In this document: positions 1 through 6,240 of the stretch, one piece after another
How positions within the stretch are numbered: position 1 is the first letter of the stretch
Layout of the letters: each line of letters begins with the position of its first letter
NCBI GenBank assembly: GCA_030668045.1
Contig: DAOUUR010000119.1
Location: 1-7,135 of the forward strand
Origin: a bacterium
GTDB lineage: Bacteria > Zixibacteria > MSB-5A5 > GN15 > FEB-12
DNA: 7,135 nt
Direction: 5' to 3'
Notes under the pieces: model-generated
Seen by the model: only the letters and a program-made list of their open reading frames with translations
The model's database searches: none
Told to the model about the DNA's origin: nothing
Position numbers and translations under genes: made by a program

Positions 1-277
1 CAAGGTTGTAGATCATGGCCACAATCGCAACCAGCACGGTATAGAAAAAGCCAGCTCCCAGCGCTCCAAGAATTGGCAGGAGGACAAAGAGAAAACCAAG
101 CGAGAGATCAGATGCAAACGGTTCGCTGTAACCACCCCCAAGTCCCTCCATCACAGCCATCATGGGACCGAGAAACATGGCCCACACGAAACCGCCGAGA
201 AAACCAATAATGACATGGAAGAAAAAGCCAGTCTTCACGACCGGCCAGAGACCAACACTTTTCAATTCATATCGCAT
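1..277 (-). CDS. Small two-helix membrane protein, DUF3566-like (C-terminus cut by window edge)
   Basis: The reading frame starts at the ATG at 277-275 and stays open for 92 codons to the window edge, so its end is not seen. The start is supported by GAGGTG about 7 nt upstream. The protein begins MRYELKSVGLWPVVKTG and has two hydrophobic segments, about residues 17-43 and 60-90, joined by a Gly-rich loop (GLGGGYSEP). The visible part ends in a MIYNL motif. A short polar start with a 'WPVVK' turn, two helices and a final Y-N-L resembles the DUF3566 (PF12089) family, best known from Actinobacteria, where its function is poorly defined. This is recall from pattern, not a profile search. It lies 38 nt after the acyl-CoA synthetase stop with no terminator between, so it is probably the third gene of the ppdK operon. 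Any functional link to the two enzymes is unknown. Confidence 0.75.
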   Translation of the reverse strand, partial: MRYELKSVGLWPVVKTGFFFHVIIGFLGGFVWAMFLGPMMAVMEGLGGGYSEPFASDLSLGFLFVLLPILGALGAGFFYTVLVAIVAMIYNL

Positions 278-315
278 AACACGGCACCTCGTCAGTTGTC
301 CGGCATCTCCGGACG

Positions 316-2448
316 TCAGGTTGTTTCTTGGCGAACAACGATGAAACGCGCGTCGACAGCCTGACAGCTTTCTTTGTCAGGCGAGGCAATAAACGGGTTG
401 ATATCGATCTCTGAGAAACAGCAGAAATCGCGCACAAGTTGCGACAGTCGCAATAATGTTTCCTGGACGATCTCAAGGTTAACCGATGGCGCTCCCCGAA
501 ATCCGGTTAGCAACGGATACGACTTTAGCGATTTGATCATGCTGCCAGCTTCCACATCGGTCAACGGATTGATCCGGAAGGATACGTCCTTCATCACTTC
601 GACATAGATTCCCCCGAGACCAAACATCATGAGGGGACCAAACGACGGGTCAATTGACATGCCCATCACCGTCTCGACTCCGCTCTGAACCATCTTCTGC
701 AGGGCCACCGAGAAACGTTCGCCTTTTTTCAGTTTGCCTATCCGTGACTGCAGTTCTTTGAAAGCAGCTCTCACTTCCTTATCGGAACGTAGGTCAACCA
801 TTACCCCACCGACATCTGTCTTGTGGAGGATTGGCGGCGTGTTGATTTTCATGACGACCGGGTAACCTATCTCCGCGGCTATTTTCGCAGCATTCTGACC
901 GCTGTGAGCATACTGGTATGGCAGGGCTGGGATGCCATAGGCACGGAGTATTTCAATCGCATCCTCGCCGACAATCGCACCGTCGCTACCACCGAGACAG
1001 CGGTCAATCACTTTCTGGACTTTTCCCTGATCGACTTTGAACGTTCGGACTTTCCCCTTGGGGCTGCTGAGCCAACGCTTGTAGCTGTCTATCGTGGCAA
1101 GCGTCTTGGCCACCGCTTCGGGAAATATATACACCGGAATATTGTGATCTTTAAGATAGTTGGCGCCAACCGTCCCGGCACCCATGAAGCAGGCTAAAAC
1201 AGTCTTTTTGGTGTCGGAGACAGCCTCGTAGATGTTCTTGGCAACTTCCAACTGGTCAATCGTAACCGGAGGCACAAAAATCGGGATAATCGAATCGTAT
1301 CGGTTGTCCTCCTTGACGGCATTTAGGGTTTTCTTAAATTCCTTACCGCCCGCTCCGGCAATCATATCCATCGGGTTGGAGAACGATGCCTCCTCCGGTA
1401 TGAATTTCTTCAGTTTCTTCACTGTAGCGGGAGAGAGGTGAGGCATTTCCATACCACTGTTAATAAGCGCGTCCGTCGCCAGAATTCCCGGCCCCCCGGC
1501 GTTGGTGACGATACAAACACGGTTACCTTTCGGAACCGGTTGATTTGACAACGCCGCGGCAACATCGAACAACTCTTCGACCGTTTCGACCCGCATTACA
1601 CCGGTCTGCTCAAAGAGGGCATCAACGCCTACATCAAGCCCCGCCAGAGCTCCGGTATGCGAAGAAGCTGCCTTAGCACCAAGTTTGGTCCGGCCAGACT
1701 TAACCACAACGATTGGTTTAATCCGCGAGACTTCACGTGCGATGGTCGTGAAGTTGCGAGGGTTACCGAAGTTTTCCAGATACATCAGGATTATATCGGT
1801 GTCCGGGTCATCTTTGAGGTAAGCCAACAGATCGTTGGATGAAATATCAGCTTTGTTACCGATTGACGCCACCAGCGAAAACCCGATACCAAGCTCCTTG
1901 GCCATGCTCATGATCGCTTCACCCATCGCACCGGACTGAGTGATAAAACCTACCCGACCGCGTTTGGGATATGTCTTGCCGAATGTAGCGTTAAGATTGA
2001 CACTGGGGCTGGTATTGACAATACCAAAACAGTTGGGACCAATCATACGCATTCCGAACTCAGAGACAACCGACACCAATTCGGTCTCACGGGCTTTACC
2101 CTCAGCACTCGACTCGGAGAAGCCAGCGGAAATCACTACCAGCCCGCCGACGCCTTTTTCCCCGCATTGCCGGGCAACCTTCGAGACGTTCTCCTTCGGA
2201 ACGATGATGATCGCCAGATCGACAGAGTCGGGTACATCAAGAACGGTAGAGTAGGCCTTTATCGAGTGGATGACCGGTTTGCTCGGATTTACCGGAAAAA
2301 CCTTACCATTGAACTCGGCAACGAGAATGTTGTGGAGCGTCTCGCGCCCAATACTGCCCCTGCGGGTGGAGGCGCCAATGACAGCAACCGACTTGGGACG
2401 AAAAATGCTGTCGAGTTCTCTTCTTACGCGCTTACCTGATTTTCTCAT
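316..2448 (-). CDS. ADP-forming acyl/acetyl-CoA synthetase, fused alpha-beta chain
   Basis: This 710-aa cytosolic enzyme is predicted to convert acyl-CoA (probably acetyl-CoA) + ADP + Pi to the acid + CoA + ATP, reversibly, through phospho-histidines. Domains in order: CoA-binding Rossmann fold (about 12-110, VAVIGAS at 21-27); succinyl-CoA-synthetase-like domains (about 160-460), with GPNCFGI at 137-143, FITQSGAMG at 168-176 and the alpha catalytic His264 in SSHTGALAG; then a C-terminal ATP-grasp domain (about 490-705), with the beta histidine His542 in LHKTDVGGV, GLGGIYVE around 610 and DINPF at 682-686. The order is alpha then beta. There is no C-terminal GNAT domain, so it is not a Pat-type protein acetyltransferase. 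Both histidines are present, so it should be active. An in-frame TAA two codons upstream (2454-2452) fixes the ATG at 2448. The Shine-Dalgarno is very weak, which suggests coupling to ppdK. Acetate versus a longer or aromatic acid as substrate cannot be decided. Confidence 0.93.
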   Translation of the reverse strand: MRKSGKRVRRELDSIFRPKSVAVIGASTRRGSIGRETLHNILVAEFNGKVFPVNPSKPVIHSIKAYSTVLDVPDSVDLAIIIVPKENVSKVARQCGEKGVGGLVVISAGFSESSAEGKARETELVSVVSEFGMRMIGPNCFGIVNTSPSVNLNATFGKTYPKRGRVGFITQSGAMGEAIMSMAKELGIGFSLVASIGNKADISSNDLLAYLKDDPDTDIILMYLENFGNPRNFTTIAREVSRIKPIVVVKSGRTKLGAKAASSHTGALAGLDVGVDALFEQTGVMRVETVEELFDVAAALSNQPVPKGNRVCIVTNAGGPGILATDALINSGMEMPHLSPATVKKLKKFIPEEASFSNPMDMIAGAGGKEFKKTLNAVKEDNRYDSIIPIFVPPVTIDQLEVAKNIYEAVSDTKKTVLACFMGAGTVGANYLKDHNIPVYIFPEAVAKTLATIDSYKRWLSSPKGKVRTFKVDQGKVQKVIDRCLGGSDGAIVGEDAIEILRAYGIPALPYQYAHSGQNAAKIAAEIGYPVVMKINTPPILHKTDVGGVMVDLRSDKEVRAAFKELQSRIGKLKKGERFSVALQKMVQSGVETVMGMSIDPSFGPLMMFGLGGIYVEVMKDVSFRINPLTDVEAGSMIKSLKSYPLLTGFRGAPSVNLEIVQETLLRLSQLVRDFCCFSEIDINPFIASPDKESCQAVDARFIVVRQETT

Positions 2449-2464
2449 ATATTAGGACCGGACT

Positions 2465-2478
2465 GGAGCCGTGGCTCC
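2465..2478 (-). repeat. Short inverted repeat between ppdK and the synthetase gene
   Basis: GGAGCC-GT-GGCTCC is a perfect 6-bp inverted repeat inside the 38-nt gap after the ppdK stop. As RNA it would form at most a 5-bp stem with a 4-nt loop. No T-run follows in the direction of transcription, so it is not a terminator. It could be a processing or mRNA-stability element, or chance. It sits just upstream of a start codon that lacks a clear ribosome site. Confidence 0.35.
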
Positions 2479-2486
2479 GATGCCGA

Positions 2487-5276
2487 CTATTTTTTCTTCC
2501 GGGCCAGTTTTTTATCTCTGAGAGCCGCCTGAGCAGCAGCAAGCCGAGCTATCGGAACGCGGAAAGGTGAGCATGACACATAGTCAAGACCGATCTCATG
2601 ACAGAAAGCAATCGAAGCTGGATCACCACCATGCTCGCCACAAATTCCAATCTTCAGACCGCGACGGGCAGCACGGCCTTTCTCCTTGCCGATCTTGATT
2701 AGCTGACCAACGCCGTCCTGATCAATTGATACAAACGGATCGTGCGGCAGGATGCCATTCTCGACATAGTAGGTGAGAAACTTGCCGGCGTCATCGCGCG
2801 AAAAGCCCATCGTCATCTGCGTCAGATCGTTGGTACCAAAACTAAAGAACTCCGCCTCGGTAGCGATCTCATCGGCAGTAAGGGCAGCCCGAGGAATTTC
2901 AATCATGGTGCCGATCATGAATTCCAGCTGCCTTGACTTGGATTTGCCAATCACACCGCGAGCAATGCGCTCGACAACTTCCTTTTGATGCTTGAATTCA
3001 TTGACATGTCCGACCAGCGGTATCATAATCTCTGGGAAGATTTTCTTCTTGTCCTTAATCAGGTCGCAGGCCGCCATGATGATCGCCTTCACCTGCATCT
3101 CCGTTATCTCAGGATACAGAATACCGAGACGACAACCACGATGCCCGAGCATAGGATTGGTTTCGGCCAACTCTTCAATCCGGCGCAAGACTTTGCTCCA
3201 GTGAGCTTGGTCTTCTTCGTACTCGTCGCTTTTCTTGTCCAGTCCCTCAATTTTCGCCTCTACATCAGACTTATGCGGCAGGAACTCGTGAAGCGGAGGG
3301 TCGAGCGTGCGAATTGTTACCGGAAAACCTTCCATAGCATTGAAGATAGCCTTGAAGTCCTTCTTCTGAAAACTGAGCAACTTGGCCAGGGCCATCTCGC
3401 GTTCCTCGGTGGAATCGGCCAGAATCATTTCCTGAACGATCGGAATACGATCCTCGGCAAAGAACATGTGCTCGGTTCGACAAAGCCCTATCCCTTCAGC
3501 ACCAAACTTGATAGCCTTGACAGCATCGGCAGGGGTATCGGCATTGGTACGCACTTTTAGCACCTTAACCTCGTCGGCCCAACTCATAAATTCGGAGAAC
3601 TCGCCCGAGAGCTCCGGCTCCACAGTGGACACCGTCCCCATGATAATTTCTCCAGTGGATCCGTTGAGGGTAATGACCTCTCCCTCCTTGATCACCAACT
3701 TGCCAACCTGGAATTGCTTTTTCTTAACATTCACTCTGGCAGCATCGGCGCCGGAGACACAGCATTTGCCCATGCCACGAGCCACTACCGCCGCGTGCGA
3801 TGTCATACCGCCACGAGCCGTGAGGATACCGACTGCGACATTCATGCCCTCGATGTCATCCGGATTAGTTTCCTCTCGCACTAAAATTGACGCCTTCTTG
3901 GGACCCTGCTTGACAACATCTTCGGCAGTGAAATAGACTTTCCCCGAAGCCGCGCCCGGCGATGCCGGCAAACCTTTAGCGATAACGTCGTACTTGGCAG
4001 AGGGATCTATGCTGGGATGCAACAACTGATCAATCTGCGCAGGCTCTATACGTCCCAGAGCCTCCTCTTTGCTGATCAACTTCTCCTTGACCATGTCAAC
4101 GGCGATCTTTATCGCTGCCTGAACAGTGCGCTTGCCGTTGCGGGTCTGCAGCATAAAGAGTTCGTTCTCCTGAATTGTGAACTCAAAATCCTGAATCTCC
4201 CGATAATGCTTCTCGAGTCGAGTCGTAATATCCTTCAATTTCTTGTAGGCGGCAGGCATCTCCTTCTTGAGCTGGGCTATCGGCTGTGGAGTTCGCACGC
4301 CAGCGACAACATCCTCACCCTGCGCGTTGACCAGATACTCACCGTAAAACTCTTTATCACCTGTCGCTGGATTACGAGTAAAACCAACTCCAGTGCCCGA
4401 CGTGTTACCCATGTTGCCAAACACCATCATCTGAATATTGACCGCCGTACCCAGATCAGACGGGATATCGTTGAGACGCCGATATGTTATCGCGCGTGGG
4501 TTGTGCCAGCTCCGAAAGACCGCATCCCTCGCTAAACGCAACTGTTGATACGGATCATCGGGGAATGGTTCCCCACACTTGCGCTTTACGATTGACTTAA
4601 ATTTCTTGACGATCTCCTTAAGATCGTTCACCTGAAGCGAGCTGTCCTGTTTAATGCCGCGGTCATCCTTGCGCATGGTGATGACTCTCTCGAAAATGTC
4701 CTTGTCCAACCCGAGGACAACATTGCCAAACATGGCAATGAATCGTCGGTAGTTGTCCAGAGCAAAACGCAGATTGCCGGTCTTCTTGGCCAAACCCTCG
4801 ACTGCTTCGTCGTTAAGGCCAAGATTCAGGATCGTATCCATCATTCCAGGCATCGAAAACTTGCTACCCGAACGAACCGAAAACAGTAGCGGATCGGCCG
4901 GATCACCAAATTTCTTACCAGCCGCCTTCTCCACCATCTTGACATATTTCTCCAGGTCCGCATCAACCGCTTGGGGTACCGTCATTCCGTTGTCATAGTA
5001 GAGATGGCAGACATCGGTTGAAATCGTAAAACCAGGTGGTACTGGAATTCTAGCTCGGCACATCTCGGCCAGATTGGCTCCTTTGCCACCAAGAAGATCA
5101 CGCATTGAAGAATCGCCATCAGCCTTCCCTATACCAAAGAAATAGTAGTATTGCTTTTTCGGGCTGGTCTTCTTGACGGCAGCTTTGGGCTTATTAGCCG
5201 TGGTTTTTCCGTCAGCTTTCGTGGCAGACTTCTTAGGAGCCGCCTTCTTTGTCTTTGCATTTTTACGCGTAGGCAT
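2487..5276 (-). CDS. ppdK: Pyruvate, phosphate dikinase with Lys/Ala-rich N-terminal extension
   Basis: This 929-aa cytosolic enzyme interconverts pyruvate + ATP + Pi and PEP + AMP + PPi. After a basic tail (1-41) comes the nucleotide-binding ATP-grasp domain (about 43-400), with Lys65 in LLGGKGANLAEM, Arg135 in SVRSGSKFSMPGMMDT, and Asp363, Glu365 and Gln377. The swivelling phospho-histidine domain (about 430-545) carries GGMTSHAAVVARGMG with catalytic His494 and, two residues earlier, Thr492, the residue type modified by PDRP in plants. The PEP/pyruvate barrel (about 560-920) has Arg600, Arg656, Glu793, Asn816 (FGTNDLTQ) and acid/base Cys879 (ICGEHGG). Their spacing matches Clostridium symbiosum PPDK as I recall it, offset by about 40 residues before Arg656 and 48 after, so a short insertion lies near 675-690 (acidic, Lys-rich). 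The usual family length is about 875, and the excess is mostly the tail. The C-terminus is also basic (KKLARKKK). No PDRP gene is in view. Confidence 0.97.
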   Translation of the reverse strand: MPTRKNAKTKKAAPKKSATKADGKTTANKPKAAVKKTSPKKQYYYFFGIGKADGDSSMRDLLGGKGANLAEMCRARIPVPPGFTISTDVCHLYYDNGMTVPQAVDADLEKYVKMVEKAAGKKFGDPADPLLFSVRSGSKFSMPGMMDTILNLGLNDEAVEGLAKKTGNLRFALDNYRRFIAMFGNVVLGLDKDIFERVITMRKDDRGIKQDSSLQVNDLKEIVKKFKSIVKRKCGEPFPDDPYQQLRLARDAVFRSWHNPRAITYRRLNDIPSDLGTAVNIQMMVFGNMGNTSGTGVGFTRNPATGDKEFYGEYLVNAQGEDVVAGVRTPQPIAQLKKEMPAAYKKLKDITTRLEKHYREIQDFEFTIQENELFMLQTRNGKRTVQAAIKIAVDMVKEKLISKEEALGRIEPAQIDQLLHPSIDPSAKYDVIAKGLPASPGAASGKVYFTAEDVVKQGPKKASILVREETNPDDIEGMNVAVGILTARGGMTSHAAVVARGMGKCCVSGADAARVNVKKKQFQVGKLVIKEGEVITLNGSTGEIIMGTVSTVEPELSGEFSEFMSWADEVKVLKVRTNADTPADAVKAIKFGAEGIGLCRTEHMFFAEDRIPIVQEMILADSTEEREMALAKLLSFQKKDFKAIFNAMEGFPVTIRTLDPPLHEFLPHKSDVEAKIEGLDKKSDEYEEDQAHWSKVLRRIEELAETNPMLGHRGCRLGILYPEITEMQVKAIIMAACDLIKDKKKIFPEIMIPLVGHVNEFKHQKEVVERIARGVIGKSKSRQLEFMIGTMIEIPRAALTADEIATEAEFFSFGTNDLTQMTMGFSRDDAGKFLTYYVENGILPHDPFVSIDQDGVGQLIKIGKEKGRAARRGLKIGICGEHGGDPASIAFCHEIGLDYVSCSPFRVPIARLAAAQAALRDKKLARKKK

Positions 5277-5281
5277 ATTAA

Positions 5282-5287
5282 TTCCTT
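5282..5287 (-). promoter_or_regulatory. Ribosome binding site of ppdK (fixes the extended start)
   Basis: AAGGAA on the minus strand ends 5 nt before the ATG at 5276-5274. No ATG, GTG or TTG occurs in frame between this start and the conserved PPDK domain; the next Met is residue 58, inside the domain. The lysine-rich tail is therefore very likely translated. Confidence 0.8.
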
Positions 5288-5319
5288 CTTCTCAGTCAAA
5301 TGGATGTAAGTTCGGCGGG

Positions 5320-5348
5320 AATTTATCAAAAATAGTATTGACTGGCAA
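5320..5348 (-). promoter_or_regulatory. Predicted sigma70-type promoter of the ppdK operon
   Basis: On the minus strand, TTGCCA (5348-5343, 5 of 6 to consensus) is separated by exactly 17 nt from TAAATT (5325-5320, 4 of 6). The spacer is AT-rich. Transcription would start near 5313 and give a leader of about 36 nt that contains the ppdK ribosome site. The promoter lies just downstream of the terminator of the preceding gene, as expected for an independent operon. Confidence 0.55.
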
Positions 5349-5351
5349 CAT

Positions 5352-5386
5352 AAAAGGCGACCCAACAGCCAAATGACTGTTGGGTC
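5352..5386 (-). terminator. Intrinsic terminator after the 116-aa gene
   Basis: GACCCAACAG (5359-5368) and CTGTTGGGTC (5377-5386) form a perfect 10-bp stem with an 8-nt loop. Read on the minus strand, it begins 26 nt after the stop of the 116-aa gene and is followed by GCC and TTTTA (5355-5351), a modest U-run. On the plus strand the hairpin is followed by ACCAAG and TTTTT, so it could also stop antisense transcription. It separates the small gene from the ppdK promoter. Confidence 0.75.
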
Positions 5387-5412
5387 ACCAAGTTTTTCCG
5401 AAGCGCGCGAAT

Positions 5413-5763
5413 CTACATCGTAAAGAATCGTTCTCCCTTGATGATCTTCTCCAACATACGAACAGTTTTTTCCACTGGGGCGTGCATGAGATCAGCACTA
5501 TTGAAAGTTGAACGCACAACTTCCCGCTCAGCGGTAAAACCACCCCTACCCTGCGCTCCGTTTGCTTTTTTCTTATGCGTCAGATTGTACTGGCGCTGGT
5601 ATTCCTTGGCTTTCTCCTTGTGCATCTGATAGTACCGGCGCTGATAATCGCGCCTGGCCTCGGCGGTCGAAAGCTTCCCGCCTTTCTTGGGCTTCTTCTC
5701 CTCAGCGCCCATCGGAACCTCCGCTTTCACAGCGGCTTCCGCAGACTTTCCGGGTCGAGCCAT
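5413..5763 (-). CDS. Basic 116-aa protein with two tandem 15-residue repeats, function unknown
   Basis: I do not recognise this gene. The protein has three parts: a charged, probably disordered N-terminus (1-35, with EEKKPKKGGK); two consecutive 15-residue units at 40-54 (YQRRYYQMHKEKAKE) and 55-69 (YQRQYNLTHKKKANG) sharing Y-Q-R-x-Y-x-x-x-H-K-x-K-A; and a C-terminal part (about 77-116) with a likely amphipathic helix (APVEKTVRMLEKIIKG) and an FFTM end. There is no signal peptide or membrane segment. The strong positive charge and helical Tyr/Arg/Lys/His repeats would suit nucleic-acid binding, but that is inference only. The ATG at 5763 follows GAGG with 8 nt spacing; Met18 is a less likely alternative start. 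It is a monocistronic unit with its own good promoter, structured leader and terminator. That clear transcription unit, not homology, is why I believe the gene is real. Confidence 0.7.
   Translation of the reverse strand: MARPGKSAEAAVKAEVPMGAEEKKPKKGGKLSTAEARRDYQRRYYQMHKEKAKEYQRQYNLTHKKKANGAQGRGGFTAEREVVRSTFNSADLMHAPVEKTVRMLEKIIKGERFFTM
5557..5646 (-). repeat. Two diverged 45-bp tandem repeats inside the 116-aa gene
   Basis: Positions 5646-5602 and 5601-5557 encode consecutive 15-residue units with the pattern YQR(R/Q)Y...HK.KA. Both begin with a Tyr codon followed by CAG CGC, but other codons differ, so the duplication is old and kept at the protein level. Confidence 0.65.
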
Positions 5764-5855
5764 TTTCCCTACCTCACTTTCCCTGTGTCTTTGCCAGGAC
5801 CTACCCTTTAGGTTCCTTCACAAGAGCGCGCCTACAGCACGCAGTGGCTCCTCCA
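5764..5855 (-). promoter_or_regulatory. Structured 5' leader of the 116-aa gene
   Basis: The predicted transcript start near 5855 gives a leader of about 92 nt. Minus-strand pairings visible by eye: hairpin A, GCGUGC-UGUAG-GCGCGC (5842-5826), 6 bp with one G-U pair; hairpin B, GG(A)ACC-UAAAGGGUA-GGUCC (5816-5797), 5 bp with one bulged A; hairpin C, CCUG-GCAAAGACA-CAGG (5798-5782), 4 bp, which shares bases 5798-5797 with B, so the two compete. The ribosome site GAGG (5775-5772) lies just after hairpin C. It matches no riboswitch class I know. It may be a regulatory leader or ordinary UTR. Confidence 0.4.
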
Positions 5856-5861
5856 AGCCTG

Positions 5862-5890
5862 AGCATAGGAAATATTTGCCTGTATGTCAA
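5862..5890 (-). promoter_or_regulatory. Predicted strong sigma70-type promoter of the 116-aa gene
   Basis: On the minus strand, a perfect TTGACA (5890-5885) is followed after 17 nt by TATGCT (5867-5862, 4 of 6 to TATAAT). An A/T-rich tract resembling an UP element lies directly upstream (about 5895-5920). Expected transcript start is near 5855. Confidence 0.7.
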
Positions 5891-5913
5891 GCACTTTCTT
5901 TAAAAATATACAT

Positions 5914-5925
5914 ATTCGTACGCAT
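5914..5925. promoter_or_regulatory. Imperfect palindrome upstream of the promoter, possible operator
   Basis: ATTCGTACGCAT is palindromic at 10 of 12 positions around CGTACG. It sits about 24 bp upstream of the -35 box. The position would suit an activator site, but a 12-bp near-palindrome can arise by chance. Confidence 0.2.
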
Positions 5926-6180
5926 AAACTTCTGCACGATAGAGGGTTAAGGGTCTACATTATTGACGTACACTTAACACGCTACCGTCCAGCGCGTTAC
6001 GCACATACCAAAACCTCCCCGCAACTCTCTGTCGGACAATACGAAACAAGATTACATCACTTTTCCTTACATACATTGCAATCGATTTTGCCTCGAAGCA
6101 CTCTCTTTATACGTCAAGTCGCGCAGAAAATTCGGTAGCGATATTATTTTAACATGATCATCGTCGGTTCAATAATCAAC
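5926..6180. other. Non-coding stretch between terminator and promoter
   Basis: I see no convincing gene on either strand. A plus-strand open frame crosses the region, but it has no ribosome site and a composition unlike a protein. The one clear structure is a 9-bp inverted repeat at 5975-5999. The octamer TTGACGTA occurs once on each strand (plus 5963-5970, minus 6117-6110), facing each other about 140 bp apart. Confidence 0.5.
5975..5999 (-). repeat. 9-bp inverted repeat (hairpin) in the non-coding region
   Basis: TAACACGCT (5975-5983) and AGCGCGTTA (5991-5999) flank a 7-nt loop. The single imperfect position is an A/C mismatch on the plus strand but a G-U pair on the minus strand, which favours a minus-strand RNA hairpin. 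No T-run follows, so it is not an intrinsic terminator. It may be an RNA element or a protein-binding site. Confidence 0.4.
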
Positions 6181-6216
6181 AAAAAAATCCCGCCGAGCAA
6201 CCAACTCGACGGGATT
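6181..6216 (-). terminator. Strong intrinsic terminator after the 273-aa membrane protein gene
   Basis: On the minus strand, AATCCCGTCGAG (6216-6205) and CTCGGCGGGATT (6197-6186) pair over 12 bp, including one G-U pair that exists only in minus-strand RNA, around a 7-nt loop. A run of T follows directly (6185-6181), extending two T of the stem to seven. It starts 24 nt after the stop codon and closes the membrane-protein operon. Confidence 0.92.
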
Positions 6217-6240
6217 CATATCAAAGACTAAAACAGTACA

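Noticed and set aside
823..1197. Open frame on the plus strand (124 codons)
   Set aside because: Antisense to the ATP-grasp half of the synthetase gene, with no start signal or family resemblance.
316..2448. Synthetase as a Pat/PatZ-type protein acetyltransferase
   Set aside because: No GNAT domain is present and both catalytic histidines of the active synthetase are kept.
2985..3560. Long open frame on the plus strand (191 codons)
   Set aside because: It lies wholly inside ppdK on the opposite strand, has no ribosome site or recognisable domain, and ppdK codes for a fully conserved enzyme there.
4017..4535. Open frame on the plus strand (172 codons)
   Set aside because: Antisense to the conserved ATP-grasp domain of ppdK; composition reflects reversed codons of the real gene.
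5764..5855. Possible c-di-GMP-I or cobalamin riboswitch, from the strings GGCAAAGACACAGGG and GCCACTG
   Set aside because: Only short stretches resemble those classes; the other conserved elements and the required helix order are missing.
5562..5950. Several overlapping plus-strand open frames opposite the 116-aa gene
   Set aside because: They lack ribosome sites, overlap one another in different frames, and run through the promoter and leader of the minus-strand gene.
5884..6138. Plus-strand open frame of 84 codons in the intergenic region
   Set aside because: No Shine-Dalgarno, His/Arg/Thr-rich low-likelihood protein, and its start overlaps the -35 box of the minus-strand promoter.
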